A stretch of DNA of 64,000 nt from Arthrobacter zhaoxinii. Lineage in GTDB: Bacteria > Actinomycetota > Actinomycetes > Actinomycetales > Micrococcaceae. Positions 60,381 through 64,000 of the stretch are shown piece by piece (the stretch's first letter is position 1; each line of letters begins with the position of its first letter). The DNA lies in contig NZ_CP104275.1 in assembly GCF_025244925.1 (NCBI RefSeq), positions 1,116,001 to 1,180,000 on the forward strand. Reading direction: 5' to 3'. Made by a program: the position numbers and the translations under genes. The notes under the pieces are model-generated. The model searched no databases, was not told where the DNA came from, and saw only the letters and a program-made list of their open reading frames with translations.

Positions 60381-63299
60381 GTGGCCAAGGTCCGCGTACA
60401 CGAGCTTGCTAAAGAGCTCGGCATTACCTCGAAGGATGCAGTTGCAAAACTGCAGGAACTGGGCGAATTCGTCCGTTCCGCCTCATCAACTATTGAGGCC
60501 CCGGTAGTCAAGAAGCTTCGAGGCGCCTTCCCGGCGTCTGAAAACAAGGCTGCCGCCCCGGCAGCCCCTGCCAAGGCCGACGCTCCGGCGTCCCGCCCGG
60601 CAGCACCGTCCCCCAAGCCCGGCTCAGCGAAGCCTGCCCCGGCAGCTCCCGCGCAGCCTGCCGCACCGGCGCCTTCCGCTCCCGCTGAGGCAGCTCCGGC
60701 GCCTTCCGCTCCCGCAGAAGCCGCTCCCGCAGAAGCCGCTCCGGCAACTCCCGCTCCGGAAGCACCGGCAACTCCGGCTCCGGCCGCGGAGCCGGCAGCA
60801 GCCGAGGCGGACACCGCCAAGGCACCCGCTTCTTCGGCTCCCCGTCCCGGTGCTCCGCGCCCCGGTGCCGGCGGCCCCCGTCCGGGCAACAATCCTTTCG
60901 CAACTTCCCAGGGCATGCCGCGTCCCCGCGGCCGCGGGGAAGGCGAACGGGGCTCCGGCGCACCGCGTCCGGGCAACAACCCGTTCGCTACCTCGCAGGG
61001 CATGCCGCGTCCGGGTGGACGCCGCGATGAGGCCGAACGCTCCGGTACGCCGGGTGCAGCAGGCCCCCGTCCCGCAGCCGGTGCCGGTGGACCCCGTCCG
61101 GGCGCACCGCGTCCGGGTGCACCGCGTCCCGGTGCTCCCCGTCCGGGTGCACCGCGTCCCGGTGCTCCCCGTCCGGCAGGAGCAGGCGCCGGCGGCGCAC
61201 GCCCCACACCGGGCATGATGCCCAACCGCACCGAGCGTCCGGCAGCTCCGGGACGTCCGGGTGCAGCAGGACCGCGCCGCGGACCGGGCGGAGCCCCGGG
61301 TACCGGCGGCGGCGGCGCACCTGTCGGCGGCGGCTTCGGCAAGGGCGGCCGCGGACGCGGCGGCACTGCCGGTGCCTTCGGCAAGGGCGGCGCAGGCCGC
61401 GGCAAGCAGCGCAAGTCGAAGCGGGCAAAGCGGCAGGAACTGGAGCAGATGTCAGCTCCGTCGCTGGGCGGCGTTTCGGTACCCCGCGGCGACGGCAACA
61501 CTGTTGTCCGTCTGCGCCGCGGCGCGTCCATCACGGACTTCGCTGACAAGATTGAGGCAAACCCGGCAGCACTGGTGACCGTACTGTTCCACCTCGGTGA
61601 AATGGCAACGGCCACGCAGTCCCTGGATGAAGGCACCTTCGACATCCTGGGCGCTGAACTGGGTTACAAGATCCAGGTTGTCTCGCCGGAAGACGAAGAG
61701 CGTGAACTGCTGAGCACGTTCGACATCGACTTCGAGGCAGAACTTGAAGCCGAAGGCGACGACGACCTCGAGGCACGTCCTCCGGTAGTCACCGTCATGG
61801 GTCACGTTGACCACGGTAAGACCCGCCTGCTGGATGCCATCCGTAACTCGAACGTTGTCGAGGGCGAGCACGGCGGCATCACCCAGCACATCGGTGCCTA
61901 CCAGATCGACTTCGATCACGAGGGCATCGAGCGGGCCGTCACCTTCATCGATACTCCGGGCCACGAGGCGTTCACCGCCATGCGTGCCCGTGGTGCGAAG
62001 GTCACCGACATTGCAGTCCTGGTTGTTGCAGCCGACGACGGCGTTATGCCGCAGACGGTGGAAGCACTCAACCACGCACAGGCAGCCAATGTGCCGATCG
62101 TGGTGGCAGTGAACAAGATCGATAAGGAAGGCGCCAACCCGGAGAAGGTCCGCGGCCAGCTGACCGAATACGGACTGGTTCCCGAGGAATACGGTGGCGA
62201 CACCATGTTCGTTGAGGTCTCTGCCCGCCAGAACCTCAACATTGACGCCCTGCTCGAGGCCGTGCTGCTCACCGCAGACGCTGCCCTGGACATGCGCGCC
62301 AACCCGAACAAGGACGCCCGCGGTATCGCGATCGAAGCCAACCTGGACAAGGGCCGCGGTGCAGTTGCCACCGTGCTGGTCCAGTCCGGCACGCTGAAGG
62401 TCGGCGACACGATCGTGGCGGGAACGGCCCACGGCCGCGTCCGTGCCATGTTCGACGAGAACGGCGACAACGTCACCGAAGCCGGACCGTCGCGTCCGGT
62501 CCAGGTGCTCGGCCTGTCCAACGTTCCCCGCGCCGGCGACACGTTCTTCGTCACCGACGACGAGCGCACCGCCCGCCAGATCGCTGAAAAGCGTGAAGCT
62601 GCGGACCGCAACGCGGCCCTGGCCAAGCGCCGCAAGCGCATCAGCCTCGAGGACTTCGACCAGGCCGTTGCCGACGGCAAGGTTGACACTCTTAACCTCA
62701 TCCTCAAGGGTGACGTTTCCGGTGCCGTTGAAGCCCTGGAAGACTCGCTGCTCAAGATCGACGTCGGCGAAGGCGTGCAGCTGCGCGTCATCCACCGCGG
62801 CGTCGGTGCCATCACGCAGAACGACGTCAACCTGGCGACGGTGGACAACGCCGTCATCATCGGCTTCAACGTCAAGCCGGCTGAGCGCGTTGCCGACCTG
62901 GCAGAGCGCGAAGGCGTCGACATGCGCTTCTACTCCGTCATCTACGCAGCAATTGATGACATTGAGCTTGCACTGAAGGGCATGCTCAAGCCCGAGTACG
63001 AAGAGGTCCAGCTCGGCACCGCCGAGGTCCGCGAAGTCTTCCGCTCCTCCAAGTTCGGAAACATCGCCGGCTCGATCGTCCGCTCCGGTGTCATCCGGCG
63101 CAACGCCAAGGCACGGGTCACCCGCGACGGCAAGGTCATCGGTGACAACCTCACCGTTGAGTCGCTCAAGCGGTTCAAGGACGACGCCACCGAGGTCCGC
63201 ACGGACTTCGAGTGTGGTATCGGTCTGGGCTCGTTCAACGACGTCAACCAGGGCGACATCATCGAGACCTTCGAGATGCGCGAGAAGCCGCGCGTCTAA
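60381..63299 (+). CDS. infB: translation initiation factor IF-2
   Basis: GTPase that places initiator tRNA on the 30S subunit (972 aa). IF2 N-domain at the start ([21 protein letters not shown]), then a long Ala/Pro/Gly-rich linker (about 55-340). This includes six GAPRP-type pentapeptides near residues 236-265 and two [13 protein letters not shown] blocks. The G domain has GHVDHGKT (474-481), DTPGHEAF (from 524) and NKID (from 578), with C-terminal EF-Tu-like and C domains complete. GTG start with AGGAGA 3-4 bases upstream. The linker is long, as in other actinobacteria. Confidence 0.97.
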   Translation: MAKVRVHELAKELGITSKDAVAKLQELGEFVRSASSTIEAPVVKKLRGAFPASENKAAAPAAPAKADAPASRPAAPSPKPGSAKPAPAAPAQPAAPAPSAPAEAAPAPSAPAEAAPAEAAPATPAPEAPATPAPAAEPAAAEADTAKAPASSAPRPGAPRPGAGGPRPGNNPFATSQGMPRPRGRGEGERGSGAPRPGNNPFATSQGMPRPGGRRDEAERSGTPGAAGPRPAAGAGGPRPGAPRPGAPRPGAPRPGAPRPGAPRPAGAGAGGARPTPGMMPNRTERPAAPGRPGAAGPRRGPGGAPGTGGGGAPVGGGFGKGGRGRGGTAGAFGKGGAGRGKQRKSKRAKRQELEQMSAPSLGGVSVPRGDGNTVVRLRRGASITDFADKIEANPAALVTVLFHLGEMATATQSLDEGTFDILGAELGYKIQVVSPEDEERELLSTFDIDFEAELEAEGDDDLEARPPVVTVMGHVDHGKTRLLDAIRNSNVVEGEHGGITQHIGAYQIDFDHEGIERAVTFIDTPGHEAFTAMRARGAKVTDIAVLVVAADDGVMPQTVEALNHAQAANVPIVVAVNKIDKEGANPEKVRGQLTEYGLVPEEYGGDTMFVEVSARQNLNIDALLEAVLLTADAALDMRANPNKDARGIAIEANLDKGRGAVATVLVQSGTLKVGDTIVAGTAHGRVRAMFDENGDNVTEAGPSRPVQVLGLSNVPRAGDTFFVTDDERTARQIAEKREAADRNAALAKRRKRISLEDFDQAVADGKVDTLNLILKGDVSGAVEALEDSLLKIDVGEGVQLRVIHRGVGAITQNDVNLATVDNAVIIGFNVKPAERVADLAEREGVDMRFYSVIYAAIDDIELALKGMLKPEYEEVQLGTAEVREVFRSSKFGNIAGSIVRSGVIRRNAKARVTRDGKVIGDNLTVESLKRFKDDATEVRTDFECGIGLGSFNDVNQGDIIETFEMREKPRV

Positions 63300-63373
63300 T
63301 CCGTGGCCGCAGGCCGCCGGGAGATCCGGCGGCCTGCGGGTACTTTGTTTTCCAGTCTTAGTAAGGAGAGGTA

Positions 63374-63847
63374 ATGGCAGATCCAGCACGCGCTGCGAAA
63401 CTCGCTGACCGTATCAAGGTAGTAGTTGCCCAGGCGCTTGAGCGGCGGATCAAGGATCCCCGGCTGGGATTCGTGACCATCACCGATGCGCGGGTCACCA
63501 ACGATCTGCAGCACGCCACTTTGTACTACACGGTGTTCGGCGACGAGGAACAGCAGGCAGATACCAAGGCCGCCCTGGAGTCCGCACGCGGAATCCTGCG
63601 CGCCGAGGTGGGCAAGAACATCACCGTCCGCCTGACGCCCACGCTCGAATTCGTTGCCGACGAGATCCCGGTCAACGCCGGACACCTCGAGGAACTGATC
63701 CGGGCAGCCAAACAGCGCGACGCCGAACTGGCAGCGCTGAAGGAAGGCGCCACCTACGCCGGCGACGCCGATCCGTACCGCAAGGATGAAGAGGACTTCG
63801 ACGAAGACCTTGACTCCGAGGCACCGGTCAACTCCGACGCCAAGTAG
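63374..63847 (+). CDS. rbfA: ribosome-binding factor A
   Basis: KH-fold 30S maturation factor (157 aa). Core motifs are LADRIKVVVAQALERRIKDP, LGFVTITDARVTNDLQHATL (20-residue core) and GILRAEVGKNITVRLTPTLEF; the C-terminal 30 residues are acidic and variable. AAGGAGAGG precedes the ATG by 2-5 bases. It closes the rimP-nusA-ylxR-infB-rbfA cluster and is followed by a strong bidirectional terminator. Confidence 0.97.
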   Translation: MADPARAAKLADRIKVVVAQALERRIKDPRLGFVTITDARVTNDLQHATLYYTVFGDEEQQADTKAALESARGILRAEVGKNITVRLTPTLEFVADEIPVNAGHLEELIRAAKQRDAELAALKEGATYAGDADPYRKDEEDFDEDLDSEAPVNSDAK

Positions 63848-63863
63848 TTTCCAGACGCTTTTC

Positions 63864-63900
63864 AAAAAGGAGCGGCTCCCCGCGGAGCCGCTCCTTTTTT
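63864..63900. terminator. bidirectional terminator between rbfA and the minus-strand aminotransferase
   Basis: 16-bp stem 63864-63879 / 63884-63899 (GGAGCGGCTCC/GGAGCCGCTCC core plus A/T extension), loop CCGC. The A5 upstream and T6 downstream make it functional in both directions for the two converging genes. Confidence 0.93.
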
Positions 63901-63915
63901 GCTGCCCCGGTCCGC

Positions 63916-64000
63916 TTAGGCAGGATGCCCGGGGAGCGGCAGCCGGCGCACGCCCTCCAGCAGCTCCGCCCGGTCCCCGCAGAGTGCAATCCGGATCCAG
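63916..64000 (-). CDS. C-terminal fragment of a PLP-dependent aminotransferase (DapC-like), partial
   Basis: Only 27 codons plus the stop (TAA at 63916-63918) are in the window; the gene runs off the right edge. The visible tail reads WIRIALCGDRAELLEGVRRL and a short end. The VRIALCG-type strand and following helix are the usual C-terminus of class I/II aminotransferases, such as succinyldiaminopimelate transaminase. With so little sequence, the exact enzyme is uncertain. It is convergent with rbfA. Confidence 0.6.
   Translation of the reverse strand, partial: WIRIALCGDRAELLEGVRRLPLPGHPA

Noticed and set aside
61452..63389. 645-codon minus-strand frame opposite infB
   Set aside because: Val/Asp/Gly-rich shadow of the IF-2 G domain, without a start signal or family match.

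Overview
The window is high-GC (roughly two thirds G+C) chromosomal DNA from an actinobacterium, most probably an Arthrobacter-like member of the Micrococcaceae. The reasons are the housekeeping order (dusB-dgt-dnaG-tRNA-Asn; rpsB-tsf-pyrH-frr-cdsA; dxr-rseP-ispG-GNAT-proS; rimP-nusA-ylxR-infB-rbfA), frequent GTG and TTG starts, GTGA and TAATG gene overlaps, and CRP/GlxR-type TGTGA-N6-TCACA sites. I see no prophage, insertion sequence or CRISPR array.

Layout. 1-7.6 kb: tRNA modification (dusB, cut by the left edge), dGTPase, a large sortase-anchored thioester adhesin and DNA primase. 7.7-8.5 kb: two identical tRNA-Asn genes, each with its own promoter and terminator, flanking a NUDIX gene. 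8.8-15.5 kb: a sugar permease, a holin-like membrane protein, a small lipid cluster (CDP-alcohol phosphatidyltransferase, DMT-type permease, glycosyltransferase), a CAT-anticodon tRNA and a glutaryl-CoA dehydrogenase-type enzyme. 15.8-16.4 kb: an M23 peptidase gene broken by a +1 shift in a six-base homopolymer, with its 3' end in a 41-bp tandem repeat. 16.9-22.2 kb: translation and phospholipid genes and a DivIVA-domain protein.

22.2-28.3 kb: a LytS/LytTR two-component system between two DUF485 plus sodium:solute symporter pairs. Upstream of the second pair lie three phased LytTR-like boxes and a CRP-type site. 28.4-42.3 kb: branched-chain catabolism. An Lrp regulator and bkdABC are followed, beyond a lipoprotein and an acetyltransferase, by a TetR regulator divergent from accD1-accA1-acyl-CoA dehydrogenase-scoAB-MaoC-citE. 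The same gene set occurs at Rv2495c-Rv2506 of M. tuberculosis, and together the genes can take leucine to acetoacetyl-CoA and acetyl-CoA, probably through (R)-HMG-CoA.

43-49.4 kb: MEP-pathway genes dxr and ispG with rseP, and a SatD-like regulator plus a small membrane protein behind an iteron-like promoter and a duplicated 112-bp block. 50.5-53.2 kb: three lipoproteins, two of them duplicated together with promoter and terminator. 53.3-64 kb: proS, a TauE-type exporter, an aminoglycoside-phosphotransferase-like kinase, a DUF4439 protein, the rimP-nusA-ylxR-infB-rbfA cluster, and the tail of a minus-strand aminotransferase.

The most unusual signal is a 77-79 nt structured repeat, present after pyrH (19623-19701) and after rseP (45784-45860). 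Its inner stems are conserved in sequence, and its outer 9-bp stem differs between the copies by three fully compensated base-pair changes.
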